Shown here: piece after piece, positions 25,943-34,654 of the stretch
Position numbering within the stretch: the stretch's first letter is position 1
How the letters are laid out: each line of letters starts with the position of its first letter
Origin: an uncultured Pelagibacteraceae bacterium
GTDB taxonomy: Bacteria; Pseudomonadota; Alphaproteobacteria; Pelagibacterales; Pelagibacteraceae
DNA length: 39,074 nucleotides
Assembly (NCBI GenBank): GCA_902596675.1
Contig: CACJUO010000012.1
Span: 1-39,074, forward strand
Direction of reading: 5' to 3'
Position numbers and translations under genes: made by a program
The notes under the pieces: model-generated
Database searches by the model: none
What the model was told of the DNA's origin: nothing
Seen by the model: the letters and a program-made list of their open reading frames with translations, nothing else

Positions 25943-27100
25943 ATGAATAAGGTTTTTAAAATTGGTTTAATAGGTTGTGGACATATCGCTGAAACATACT
26001 TTAGAGCTGAAAAATATTTCAATAATATTAAAATTGTTAAATGTGCAGATATTAATGTGAAAGCTGCACAACGTTGTGCATTAAACTATGGAATAAAATT
26101 TTTAACTGTAAATGAACTGCTACAAGATAAAGAGGTTGAAATTATTTTAAACCTTACAATTCCAAAAGCGCATTATTCAATATCTAAAAAAGCTTTAACA
26201 AATGGAAAACATGTATACTCTGAAAAGCCATTAGCAATAAATTTAAAAGATGGGAAAGATTTAATAAAATTTTCAAAGAAAAAAAAATTATATTTAGGTA
26301 ATGCTCCCGATACATTTTTGGGCGGTGGAATTCAAAAATCAAAAGAACTAGTTGAAAAAAACATAATTGGAAAAATTAAATTAGGCAATGCAGTTTTTGC
26401 TTTTCCTGGAATTGAGTCTTATCATCCTAACCCTGAACCTTGGTTTGCAAAAAATGAGGGAGGTCCTGTTATTGATATGGGACCGTATTATATTACCGCT
26501 TTAGTAAATCTGTTAGGACCTGCAAAAAAAGTATCTAGCACCATCATTCAAGGTCAAAAATATAGAACTATTGGTATAGGACCCAAAAAAGGAAAAAAAT
26601 TTAAGGTAGAATGTCCAACTACTTATTTATCTACAATCACTTTTAAAAATAACTCCGTTATAAGATTAACATTATCATTTGATGTAATAGCTCATCAAAG
26701 AAATCACATTGAATTATACGGAGAAAAGGGCTCAATGATTGTTCCTGACCCAAATATGTTTGGTGGATCAGTGTTAACTTGTAATAAATTAGGGGAAAAT
26801 TGGAAAGAATTTAAGACTACAAAAATGTCTTTGGGACGTATTAACATAAGAACACAAAGTTCTAGAGCTAACGAAGCACCAACTAATGCAAACTATCGAG
26901 GAGCTGGATTATCAGAAATGGCATATTCAATTGAGAATAAAAGAAAACATTTATGTAATGGTGAGATATCTTTACATGTATTAGAAATTATTACTTCTAT
27001 TATGAAAGCAGCTAAATTTGGAACATCTGTGTCAATTAATTCTAATTGTGTAAAACCAAAAAAGTTTTTAGAAATAGATGCAAAGAAATTACTTAAATAA
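25943..27100 (+). CDS. Gfo/Idh/MocA-family oxidoreductase with DxGPYY active site
   Basis: A 385-residue dehydrogenase. The Rossmann motif IGLIGCGHIAETY is at residues 7-19 and SEKPLA supplies the catalytic Lys95. In the spot where IolG-like enzymes have D-x3-H, this protein reads GGPVIDMGPYYITAL, with Tyr instead of His. That GGP-DxGPYY form occurs in a known Gfo subfamily, so it is not damage, but the substrate must differ from IolG's. It follows iolD by 9 bases and precedes a 2-hydroxyacid dehydrogenase, probably in the same operon. Long lysine-rich stretches are typical of the genome. Confidence 0.8.
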   Translation: MNKVFKIGLIGCGHIAETYFRAEKYFNNIKIVKCADINVKAAQRCALNYGIKFLTVNELLQDKEVEIILNLTIPKAHYSISKKALTNGKHVYSEKPLAINLKDGKDLIKFSKKKKLYLGNAPDTFLGGGIQKSKELVEKNIIGKIKLGNAVFAFPGIESYHPNPEPWFAKNEGGPVIDMGPYYITALVNLLGPAKKVSSTIIQGQKYRTIGIGPKKGKKFKVECPTTYLSTITFKNNSVIRLTLSFDVIAHQRNHIELYGEKGSMIVPDPNMFGGSVLTCNKLGENWKEFKTTKMSLGRINIRTQSSRANEAPTNANYRGAGLSEMAYSIENKRKHLCNGEISLHVLEIITSIMKAAKFGTSVSINSNCVKPKKFLEIDAKKLLK

Positions 27101-27107
27101 ATAGACA

Positions 27108-28130
27108 GTGAAGAAACATATAGTTATTTCTGATCCATATCCAAGAAGATTAGATTTAATCTTTTCAAAAAAAAAACTTAAGGAATTAAAATCAAAATAT
27201 AAATTAATAACTGCTCCTAAGTTAAATAAAAAAGATTTTTATGAAAAAAATATTCATAAAGCTACTTTTATAATGGGTCAACCAGATCTTGATAAAAATC
27301 TTTTATCAAAAGCTTCTAAGTTAAAATGTATTATAAATGTCGAAAGTAATTTTATGGATAATATTGACTATGATTATTGCTTTAAAAAAAAAATTGATGT
27401 AATCGCTACATCACCTGTTTTTTCAAAGCCTGTTGCTGAAATAGCCTTAGGTATGACTTTGTCTATATTAAGAAATATACATAATGCTCATTTTGATTTT
27501 GTAAAAGGTAAAGAAAAATATGGTTTAAAGAGTAATTTGAATGCTTCCCTTTTGGCAAATAAAAAAATTGGTTTACTTGGTTTTGGAGATTTAGCTAAGG
27601 CGCTTTATCCATTGCTGCTACCATTTACAAAAAATATAAATGTTTATGATCCCTGGGTCCCAAATAAAATAATAAAAAAAGCTGGTTTTAAGTCTATTAA
27701 TTTAAAAAAAATGTTTAGTGATTGTGAGATTATTTATGTTCTAGCAACTGTCACAACTAAAAATAAAAATTTAATAAGCAAAAAATTATTAAATAAAATG
27801 AAGCCTAAATCAGTTTTTGTTTTAATGAGTAGAGCAGCAATCGTTAATTTTGTGGACCTAAAAAAAAGAATTAAAAAAGGAGATATATATGTCGCAACAG
27901 ATGTATTTCCTGAAGAACCTGTAAAAAAAAATGATCCAATTAGAAAGCTTAAAAATATATTGTTTTCAGCTCATAGAGCCGGAGCTTTAGAACAGGCTTT
28001 TTTTGAAATGGGTGATATTGTTCTAAAAGATATGAACTTAATTTTAAAAAAAATGCCTCCAAAATTCTGCAAAAGGGCTCAAAGAAAAACGGTAAATCTG
28101 TTAGCCTCAAAACCTGTTGCAATTAACTGA
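27108..28130 (+). CDS. D-isomer-specific 2-hydroxyacid dehydrogenase
   Basis: A 340-residue NAD-dependent dehydrogenase starting at GTG (27108). The cofactor motif GLLGFGDLAKALYP, Arg in LMSRAAIVNF, Glu in TDVFPEEP and His in FSAHRAGAL form the usual catalytic set, although the neighbourhoods are unusual (SRAA for ARGG/SRGG, SAHRAG for TPHIAG). It is clearly different from the SerA-like protein at 16188. The gene starts 7 bases after the Gfo gene and ends 22 bases before the ABC ATPase start, so it is most likely co-transcribed. Its probable job is interconverting a 2-keto and 2-hydroxy acid; the specific acid is unknown. Confidence 0.78.
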   Translation: MKKHIVISDPYPRRLDLIFSKKKLKELKSKYKLITAPKLNKKDFYEKNIHKATFIMGQPDLDKNLLSKASKLKCIINVESNFMDNIDYDYCFKKKIDVIATSPVFSKPVAEIALGMTLSILRNIHNAHFDFVKGKEKYGLKSNLNASLLANKKIGLLGFGDLAKALYPLLLPFTKNINVYDPWVPNKIIKKAGFKSINLKKMFSDCEIIYVLATVTTKNKNLISKKLLNKMKPKSVFVLMSRAAIVNFVDLKKRIKKGDIYVATDVFPEEPVKKNDPIRKLKNILFSAHRAGALEQAFFEMGDIVLKDMNLILKKMPPKFCKRAQRKTVNLLASKPVAIN

Positions 28131-28152
28131 TTTTTTTATATTTTCTTCACTT

Positions 28153-28902
28153 ATGTCATCAATTAATCAATTACTTCTAGAAGCAAAAAGTGTAACAAAA
28201 TACTTTGGAACCATAACAGCTCTTGAGAATGTAAATTTAAAGATACATGCAGGAGAATGTCTTGGTGTTGTGGGCGATAATGGAGCTGGAAAATCAACTT
28301 TAATGAAGGTTTTATCAGGGCTATACAAACCAAGTGCAGGCTCATTATTCTTTGATGGCAAAGAGAAGATTTTAGAAAGCCCTAAAGATTCTCAAAATTT
28401 AGGTCTAGAAATGGTTTATCAAGACTTGGCATTAGCTGGCAATCTTCCAATAGGTGAAAATATTTTTTTAGGGCGTGAACCAACTAAAAATCTTGGACTA
28501 CTTAAATTTCTAGATTATAAAAAAATTAAAGAACTTACTGATGCGCATCTTGGTAAATTAAAAATTAATGTCAAAAGCGCTGATCAAAAAGTAGAAGAAC
28601 TTTCAGGTGGTCAAAGGCAAGCAGTTGCAATTGCAAGATCAACAGCATTTAATGCTAAAGTTGTAATAATGGATGAACCAACTGCTGCACTTGCAATTAA
28701 AGAAGTTGGTAAAGTTCTAGATCTTATAAATAGTTTAAAACAAACAGGTGTTGGAGTAATAGTTATCAGTCATAGAATGGATGATATTTTTGCCGTGTGT
28801 GATCGTGTGATGGCCTTGTTCCAAGGAACAAATTTTGCAGAGTCTGAATTATCTAAAACTTCAAGAGATGAAGTAATAGGTTGGATTATGGGTAAAAAAT
28901 AA
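28153..28902 (+). CDS. Sugar ABC transporter ATPase, single domain (RbsA/IatA-like half)
   Basis: Cytoplasmic ATPase of a ribose/inositol-type importer. Taking the ATG at 28153 gives 249 residues; a TTG 36 bases upstream in the same frame overlaps the previous gene and adds no conserved sequence. Walker A GDNGAGKST, signature LSGGQRQAVAIARS, Walker B VVIMDEPTAAL and switch histidine in ISHRMDD are intact. RbsA and IatA normally contain two ATPase domains (about 500 residues), so this is the single-domain variant, which should dimerise. It is followed after 2 bases by the permease gene. Confidence 0.92.
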   Translation: MSSINQLLLEAKSVTKYFGTITALENVNLKIHAGECLGVVGDNGAGKSTLMKVLSGLYKPSAGSLFFDGKEKILESPKDSQNLGLEMVYQDLALAGNLPIGENIFLGREPTKNLGLLKFLDYKKIKELTDAHLGKLKINVKSADQKVEELSGGQRQAVAIARSTAFNAKVVIMDEPTAALAIKEVGKVLDLINSLKQTGVGVIVISHRMDDIFAVCDRVMALFQGTNFAESELSKTSRDEVIGWIMGKK

Positions 28903-28904
28903 TT

Positions 28905-29918
28905 ATGGAAAATAAAGATCAAGAAAAAAATTCGCTGTATTTAAAAATAATGCCATACCTTGAAAAGTATGGAATATTATTGCTACTGGTAATAATGATT
29001 GTAGTAATGCACTTCCTTCAGCCAGATGTTTTCTTATCCTGGAGAAATGTTACCAATGTATTCAAACAAATTTCCTGGCAATCGATGTTAGCATTAGGTG
29101 TGTTTATGGTGATAGTTACAGCAGGGATTGATCTATCGGTTGGATCAATAATGATGTTGTCGTTAATGATACTTGCAATAGTTGCTAAAGCAGGAGCGCC
29201 TTGGTACATAGTAGTAATAACGCCTTTGATAGCAGGATTTCTATGTGGTCTATTTAATGGATTAGGAATAACCCTCCTGAGGATGCCTCATCCTTTCATA
29301 ATGACTTTAGGAACATTGTATATATTTAGAGGTACAGGAAATTTAATTTCAGGTGGAACGCCAATAAGTGGTTTTACAGACGAAGTTAGATATCTTGGTC
29401 ATGGACGGATTGATTTAACTTGGCTAGGTTTAGAAAAATCACAATATTTACCAGTCAGTTTAGTTCTTATTGCAATTGTTTACATAATTTTTTGGATATT
29501 TATGAATAAAACTCGAACAGGAAAATGGATTTATGCAATAGGAGGAAATCCTAATGCTGCAAGAGCCTCCGGTATTAACGTCAATAAAATTCTAGTAATA
29601 GTTTACTCACTCTGTGGATTTTTATCTGGAATTGGAGCACTTATTTTAGCTGGACGAACAGATTCGGGATATCCTAATGCTGGATTACAATCTGAATTAG
29701 ATGCAATAGCAGCATGCATTATTGGCGGAGCGAGTTTTTTTGGAGGAAGAGGTACAGTTCTTGGAGTTTTTGCTGGTGTAATGATCATGGGTATTTTAAG
29801 AAATGGTCTTAATCTGATGGATGTAAGTTCATTTTGGCAACAGGTGCTAATTGGATCTATTATAGTGTTAGCTGTATATATCGACGTTCTTAGAAGAGAT
29901 CTTGGTACAAGAAAATAG
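28905..29918 (+). CDS. Sugar ABC transporter permease (RbsC/IatP-like)
   Basis: Inner-membrane permease, 337 residues with roughly eight to ten hydrophobic segments. LALGVFMVIVTAGIDLSVGS and the later GGNPNAARASGINV and GGASFFGGRGTVLG blocks are signatures of the ribose/xylose/inositol permease family (BPD_transp_2). It sits between the ATPase and the binding protein, the usual order for importers of this type. Substrate cannot be read from the permease; neighbouring iolD suggests inositol, while the FucU-like and ribokinase-like genes suggest a free sugar. Confidence 0.92.
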   Translation: MENKDQEKNSLYLKIMPYLEKYGILLLLVIMIVVMHFLQPDVFLSWRNVTNVFKQISWQSMLALGVFMVIVTAGIDLSVGSIMMLSLMILAIVAKAGAPWYIVVITPLIAGFLCGLFNGLGITLLRMPHPFIMTLGTLYIFRGTGNLISGGTPISGFTDEVRYLGHGRIDLTWLGLEKSQYLPVSLVLIAIVYIIFWIFMNKTRTGKWIYAIGGNPNAARASGINVNKILVIVYSLCGFLSGIGALILAGRTDSGYPNAGLQSELDAIAACIIGGASFFGGRGTVLGVFAGVMIMGILRNGLNLMDVSSFWQQVLIGSIIVLAVYIDVLRRDLGTRK

Positions 29919-30026
29919 TACACCTAAAAGTTGTAACTGTAAATTTGATGGTCTTTTATAACAGTTGAATTTTTTTTAAAAATTTCATTAAATTAATTTT
30001 TTAATAATTATTAAAGGGGTAAATAT

Positions 30027-30959
30027 ATGAGAGAACTAAACAGAAAAATTGTTGTTTTCATTTCAGCAATTTTTTTATTGATTAGCATGGGGTCAGTATC
30101 TTTTGCTGACGGGCATGGTAAAAAGATCTTATTCAGTATTAAAGGACCTGGTTCTGGAAACCCATTCTGGGCTTCTGTAACAAAAGGTGCTGAAGAAGAG
30201 GCAAAAAAATTAGGAGTAAAATTAATTTTAATTGCTCCTCCACAAGAAGGTGATGTACAAGCTCAGATTAACCAAGTTGAGGACCAACTTGCAAAAGGGG
30301 TTGATGCACTAGCACTTGCACCAGGGGATCCAAACGCTTTTGCACCAATTGTAGACGATGCGATTAAAAGTGGTGTTCCAGTTGTATTTGTTGATACAAA
30401 AGGAATCAATGAAGGTGTAACTTTTATTGGGACAAATAATATGAACGGTGCAGAATTAGCTGCAAAATTTATTTGTGATAAAACTCCAAAAGGATCTGAT
30501 GTTGCAATTCTTACTGGAATTGAATCTCAATCAACTGCGTTACTAAGAAGAGATGGTGCAATTAAAGGATTTAAAAACTGTGGTTTAAATCTTGTTGCTA
30601 CTCAAACAGCTGAGTGGGATACTGCAAAAGGTAGATCTGTTACTGAGTCAATCATTTTGAAAAATCCTAACATCAAAGCAATATTTGCTTCTAACGACAA
30701 TATGGGCTTAGGTGCAATGCAAGCTCTTAAGGATGCTGATATGAATGATGTAATTGTTGTTGGTTTCGATGCTACTCCTGATGCTGCTACAAGTATCTTA
30801 AAAGGAGAGATGACTGCAACAATAGCTCAGTTCTCATACAACATGGGTGCATATGGAGTTAAATATGCTCTTGAGTTAGCTAATGGTGGAAGCATTGATC
30901 CTAATATTGATACAGGAACACAATTAGTAACTAAAGAAAACGCTAACGATTTTAAATAA
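30027..30959 (+). CDS. Periplasmic sugar-binding protein (RbsB/IbpA-like)
   Basis: A 310-residue solute-binding protein of the Peripla_BP_4 family. A Sec signal peptide (basic MRELNRK, hydrophobic FISAIFLLISMG, cleavage likely after SFA at residue 27) leads into a two-lobe domain. IAPPQEGDVQAQINQVEDQL, ALAPGDPNAFAPI and FASNDNMGLGAMQAL are family hallmarks. A good ribosome-binding site (AAAGGGG) precedes the ATG and 108 bases separate it from the permease gene, so it may have its own promoter. A strong terminator follows the gene, which should keep its transcript level separate from the downstream genes. Candidate ligands are ribose, inositol or a related sugar. Confidence 0.92.
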   Translation: MRELNRKIVVFISAIFLLISMGSVSFADGHGKKILFSIKGPGSGNPFWASVTKGAEEEAKKLGVKLILIAPPQEGDVQAQINQVEDQLAKGVDALALAPGDPNAFAPIVDDAIKSGVPVVFVDTKGINEGVTFIGTNNMNGAELAAKFICDKTPKGSDVAILTGIESQSTALLRRDGAIKGFKNCGLNLVATQTAEWDTAKGRSVTESIILKNPNIKAIFASNDNMGLGAMQALKDADMNDVIVVGFDATPDAATSILKGEMTATIAQFSYNMGAYGVKYALELANGGSIDPNIDTGTQLVTKENANDFK

Positions 30960-30980
30960 TCTTTAGAAAAAACAAAATTA

Positions 30981-31014
30981 AAAGGGTGGAATTTCATTTC
31001 ACCCTTTTTTTTTA
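30981..31014 (+). terminator. Intrinsic terminator after the sugar-binding protein gene
   Basis: A hairpin with left arm AAAGGGTGGAA and right arm TTTCACCCTTT (one G-T pair), followed by eight or more T. It lies 21 bases after the stop of the binding protein and before the FucU-like gene on the same strand. The shape is that of a factor-independent terminator. Some readthrough, or a separate promoter, is needed to express the two downstream genes. Confidence 0.85.
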
Positions 31015-31031
31015 TGTAATATAGTGTTCTA

Positions 31032-31496
31032 ATGCTAATTAATATTAATCCAATTTTAAATCCTGAACTATTATATCATTTAAGAGCCATGGGACATGGT
31101 GATAAATTAGTGTTAACAGATGCAAATTTTCCTGCTTATTCTCATTCTTTAAATAATAAAGTAATTAGATTAGATGGTGTAAATATCTATGAAGCTGCAA
31201 AAGCTATTCTTTCAGTTTTTCCACTTGATAGTTTTATAGCCTCTGCTGCAGAAAGAATGCAAGTTGATAATAAACCCGAAGAATTAACAGAGTGTCACAA
31301 AGATTTTATAAAAGCTGTGAAAGAAACCTCTGGAGAAAATTGGAAAGTAGGCTCAATTGAGAGGCAAGAATTTTATAAAGTAGCAAAGAAATCTCAATTA
31401 ATCGTATCTACTTCTGAAACAAGACCTTATGGATGTTTTATACTAACAAAAGGAGTAATTAAACCAGATGGTAGCGTTTGGGTTCTTGATAAATAA
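31032..31496 (+). CDS. RbsD/FucU-family sugar mutarotase, FucU-like
   Basis: A 154-residue cytoplasmic mutarotase that speeds the exchange between anomers (FucU: L-fucose; RbsD: ribose ring forms). ELLYHLRAMGHGDKLVLTDANFPA includes the family's His/Asp pair, and KVIRLDGV and RPYGCFILTKG align better with FucU (VIRADGL, KYGNILLKKG) than RbsD as I recall them. The gene starts shortly after a terminator and its stop shares one base with the kinase ATG. With the upstream importer it should prepare the imported sugar. The distinction between fucose and ribose is not certain. Confidence 0.82.
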   Translation: MLININPILNPELLYHLRAMGHGDKLVLTDANFPAYSHSLNNKVIRLDGVNIYEAAKAILSVFPLDSFIASAAERMQVDNKPEELTECHKDFIKAVKETSGENWKVGSIERQEFYKVAKKSQLIVSTSETRPYGCFILTKGVIKPDGSVWVLDK

Positions 31497-32410
31497 TGAA
31501 CTCTATATGCATTTTTGGAGTATTCGTAGCTGACCTATGTTTCTTTGCTGAAAAAATTCCTGTTAAAGGAGAAACAGTTTTAGGTAATAATCATATAATT
31601 GGACCAGGCGGCAAAGGGTCTAATCAAGCAATTGCTGCTGCAAGACTTGGTGGAAACGTAAATTTTATCACTAAAATAGGAAAAGATCAAAATGCAAAGA
31701 TGGCTCTCAAGCTTTATGAAGAAGCTGGAATTAATACAGGTTCAATAATCCAAGACCCAAATCAGTCAACAGGTGTTGCAGGTATAATGATAAATGAAAA
31801 AACAGGGGATAATGCAATCAATATTGTACCAGGAGCAGCTGGGTCGATATCTAATGAAGATATTGATAACAATATTGATTTTATAAAAAAATCAGAAATT
31901 TTTTTAACACAACTAGAAACACCTAATGATGTAACCAGTTATGCACTAAATAGAGCAAAAGAAACAGGATCTGTTACGATTTTTAATCCTGCTCCTGCTT
32001 CAGATATTAAAGAGAGTGATTTTAAATGTATTGATTATTTTACTCCTAATGAAACTGAAGCAAGTTTTTATTTAGGTAAAAAGGTTGAAAGTAAAACAGA
32101 AATTGAAGAAGCTGCAAAAATTTTTCTAGCAAAAGGAGTAAAAAATATAGTCATAACATTAGGCCCAAAGGGTCTTTACTTTGCAAACTCTGATAAAAGT
32201 TTTTTTATAGATGTTTATAGTTTAAAGGATAAAGTTATAGATACAACAGGAGCAGGTGATGCTTTTAACGGAGCTTTTGCTTATGCTTTATCCAATAAAT
32301 TAAAAATCAAAGATGCTTTGGAATTTTCAAATAAAGTAGCTGCAATTTCCACGACAAAAGCAGGTGCAGCAAATTCAATGCCTAAAATTAATGAAGTACA
32401 AACTTATTAG
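31496..32410 (+). CDS. Ribokinase-like PfkB sugar kinase
   Basis: ATP-dependent kinase of the ribokinase family, 304 residues. GPGGKGSNQAIAAARLGG (about 37-54) is the N-terminal PfkB signature in its ribokinase form and DTTGAGDAFNGAFAYAL is the C-terminal signature, with the last Asp as catalytic base. The GGKGSNQ form fits ribokinase better than the inositol-pathway kinase IolC. It overlaps the FucU-like gene by one base and ends directly against the convergent dehydratase gene. It may phosphorylate ribose or another imported sugar. Confidence 0.85.
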   Translation: MNSICIFGVFVADLCFFAEKIPVKGETVLGNNHIIGPGGKGSNQAIAAARLGGNVNFITKIGKDQNAKMALKLYEEAGINTGSIIQDPNQSTGVAGIMINEKTGDNAINIVPGAAGSISNEDIDNNIDFIKKSEIFLTQLETPNDVTSYALNRAKETGSVTIFNPAPASDIKESDFKCIDYFTPNETEASFYLGKKVESKTEIEEAAKIFLAKGVKNIVITLGPKGLYFANSDKSFFIDVYSLKDKVIDTTGAGDAFNGAFAYALSNKLKIKDALEFSNKVAAISTTKAGAANSMPKINEVQTY

Positions 32411-33586
32411 TTACTCGATTATTTTGAAATCTGATTTAAATTTATCAGTAATAGTTAAACCTAGGCCAGGTTTATTGTCGTCCAAGTTTATAAATCCGTT
32501 TTCAGGAGCTGGGTCACCTTCAAAAATATAGTAAAATAGCTCATTACCAATTTCTACATCGTGAACAGGAAAAAATTCAGATATAGGACAATTAAAGTTA
32601 GACATTGTTAAATGATAATTATGCATTTGCCCAGCATGTGGAATGACTGGAACTTGATAAGCTTCAGCTAACGCATTTATTTTATTTGCAATAGTGAAAC
32701 CACCAACCCTATTATTGTCATATTGAATATAACTAACTGCTTTTAAATCTAATAATTGTTTAAATCCAAATAAGTTGAATTCATGCTCTCCACCAGATAT
32801 TGGAATAGCATTCATATTATTTAGCTCAGCATAACCATGAATATCGTCTGCTATCACAGGCTCCTCTAGCCATCTAGGATTAAATTTTACTAATTTAGGA
32901 ATCATTCTTTTGGTGTAATCTAAATTCCATCCCATATAACATTCCATCATAAGGTCTGTGTCATAGCCAATCACTTCTCTAACAGCCTCTGCTAATTCTA
33001 AATTTTTTTTCATTCCATCAGGCCCATCTTTTGGTCCCCATCCAAATCTCATTTTAAACATTTTAAAACCTTGCTTAACATAGCTTTCAGCTTCTTTTTG
33101 CAGTTCTTTAATTGGTTGGCTATAAAGTTTTGAGGCATAAACTGGAATTTTCTCTTTAGTTCTTCCGCCTAATAATTTGAAAACAGGTTTATTTGTAATT
33201 TTTCCCATTATGTCCCAGAGCGCAATATCAATTGCTGAAATTGCTACCATTCCTAACCCTCTTCTTCCCCACGCATGAGTTCTTCTATACATTTTTTCCC
33301 AAACATAAGCATAATCAAAAGGATCCTCACCAATAACTAGAGGATTTAAATAAGTATCAATAGTTTTTTTTACTAATTGTGGTGCAAGCGCTGCATTTCC
33401 AATTCCAATAATTCCATCGTCTGTTTCAACTTCGCATATTAACCATTCATGAAATCTAAATGAACCCATAGCATCTGATTTTTCAAACAAAAGGTCAGAA
33501 GCATTTGTGCAAAAATTATTTTGCGGTGGAACAGTTTTGCCATTCCATTGATAAACTTTTGTTCGAATACTTTTAATTTTAGACAT
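32411..33586 (-). CDS. Enolase-superfamily sugar-acid dehydratase, rhamnonate-dehydratase-like
   Basis: A 391-residue mandelate-racemase-type enzyme. The barrel shows Glu in [10 protein letters not shown] (most relatives have Asp at this first metal ligand), Glu in [10 protein letters not shown], Glu in SGGEHEFN and His in [26 protein letters not shown] resembles the HWGPHDGDAGIRKD stretch of E. coli L-rhamnonate dehydratase and CPISEFFP its FSEFL segment. Such enzymes remove water from an acid sugar to give a 2-keto-3-deoxy acid, the substrate type of the HpaI aldolase at 21800. Substrate (rhamnonate, fuconate, other) is uncertain. The PdxA-family gene follows immediately upstream in the same direction. 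Confidence 0.8.
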   Translation of the reverse strand: MSKIKSIRTKVYQWNGKTVPPQNNFCTNASDLLFEKSDAMGSFRFHEWLICEVETDDGIIGIGNAALAPQLVKKTIDTYLNPLVIGEDPFDYAYVWEKMYRRTHAWGRRGLGMVAISAIDIALWDIMGKITNKPVFKLLGGRTKEKIPVYASKLYSQPIKELQKEAESYVKQGFKMFKMRFGWGPKDGPDGMKKNLELAEAVREVIGYDTDLMMECYMGWNLDYTKRMIPKLVKFNPRWLEEPVIADDIHGYAELNNMNAIPISGGEHEFNLFGFKQLLDLKAVSYIQYDNNRVGGFTIANKINALAEAYQVPVIPHAGQMHNYHLTMSNFNCPISEFFPVHDVEIGNELFYYIFEGDPAPENGFINLDDNKPGLGLTITDKFKSDFKIIE

Positions 33587-34582
33587 TTAATTATTTTTAT
33601 TTTCAGCCATTGTTAATGCAATTTTGAATGAATTCAAAGTAGGTTCTAAATTTGCTTTATTTTTACCTGCAATATCAAATGCTGTTCCATGAGCAGGAGT
33701 GGTTATAGGTATAGGCAAACCACCTTGTACGGTTACACCTCTATCAAATCCAAATGCTTTTAAACCTGATTGTAAAGCATCATGATACATACCAACAATA
33801 CAATCATGATTTCCATCTTTATAAGCAGTAATAAAAGAAGTATCACACGGCAAAGGTCCATCAGCATCAATACCTAGTTTTTTTGCCTCCTCTATTGCAG
33901 GTATAATTTCTTCTTTTTCTTCTGTTCCAAATTCAGCATGAGGATTTAGTGCTTGGACTGCTACTCTTGGTTTTTTTATACCATTTAGTTTCATTGCTTC
34001 ATTAATCAGTTTAATTGGTTTAATTATTTTTTCTTTTTTTATATTATTTGGGACTTCTCTAATTGGAATATGTGATGTTACTCGTGCAGTCCAAAAATTA
34101 TCAATTACATTAAATTCACAAAAAAAATTTTTAACATTAAGCTTTTCAGCCATTAAGTGTAATTCATCAGAATACTTATTTCCTCCGAGTTTAAGGCTTG
34201 TTTTGTTAAATGGTCCAAAGTTTATTGCATGAATTTTATTTTCCTTAGCAAGTTTTAAAGCTAAATTCAAAGAAGCTAAAACGCTTTCTCCCGCCTCTTT
34301 AGAGCACTCAGATAATTTATAATTATGATTTTTACCTTCAGAGATATCTAGAAAAAATTTATTATCTTTTGTAAAATCAATACTATCAAAATTTTCAACG
34401 AAATTTAAATTATGAGATATACCTGAAATTTTATTTCCACTTTCTAAAATATTTTTTTCACCTATGATAATTACATTAGCCTTGTTTGTGATTTCCTCAG
34501 ATAATAGTTTTGAGACCAATTCGGGACCTATACCAGAAGGATCCCCTAGAAGAACCGCTATGTTAATTTTATTTTGGGCCAT
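33587..34582 (-). CDS. PdxA-family NAD-dependent dehydrogenase
   Basis: A 331-residue protein of the 4-hydroxythreonine-4-phosphate dehydrogenase family. GDPSGIGPELV opens it, and the three metal-binding histidines appear in TSHIPIREVP, ALNPHAEFG and TPAHGTAFDIAG; MYHDALQSGLKAFGFDRGV replaces the PdxA form with MYHDQG. In B6 synthesis PdxA oxidises 4-phosphohydroxythreonine. The setting between a sugar-acid dehydratase and a TctCBA importer instead suggests the PdxA2 type, which acts in four-carbon sugar-acid breakdown; however, no DUF1537 kinase is visible. It is divergent from tctC with 72 bases between them. Confidence 0.83.
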   Translation of the reverse strand: MAQNKINIAVLLGDPSGIGPELVSKLLSEEITNKANVIIIGEKNILESGNKISGISHNLNFVENFDSIDFTKDNKFFLDISEGKNHNYKLSECSKEAGESVLASLNLALKLAKENKIHAINFGPFNKTSLKLGGNKYSDELHLMAEKLNVKNFFCEFNVIDNFWTARVTSHIPIREVPNNIKKEKIIKPIKLINEAMKLNGIKKPRVAVQALNPHAEFGTEEKEEIIPAIEEAKKLGIDADGPLPCDTSFITAYKDGNHDCIVGMYHDALQSGLKAFGFDRGVTVQGGLPIPITTPAHGTAFDIAGKNKANLEPTLNSFKIALTMAENKNN

Positions 34583-34654
34583 TTTTTACTTTACGCTATG
34601 TATCAGATTATGTTTATATATTTAAATATAAATTAACTTAAAAAGAGGGAAATA

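Noticed and set aside
28117..28152. Upstream TTG start for the ABC ATPase
   Set aside because: It overlaps the previous gene and adds no conserved residues; the ATG at 28153 fits the family better.
29919..30026. Inverted repeat AACTGT...ACAGTT followed by T-run before the sugar-binding protein gene
   Set aside because: The stem is only 6 base pairs with a loop of about 20 bases, too weak to call a terminator.
31496..32410. Kinase as IolC of the inositol pathway
   Set aside because: The GGKGSNQ signature and adjacency to a FucU/RbsD-type gene favour a ribokinase-like enzyme; IolC action cannot be excluded but is not supported.
34617..34630. Perfect palindrome TATATTTAAATATA between pdxA-like and tctC
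   Set aside because: It consists only of A and T in A+T-rich DNA, so chance is a sufficient explanation, although an operator is possible.
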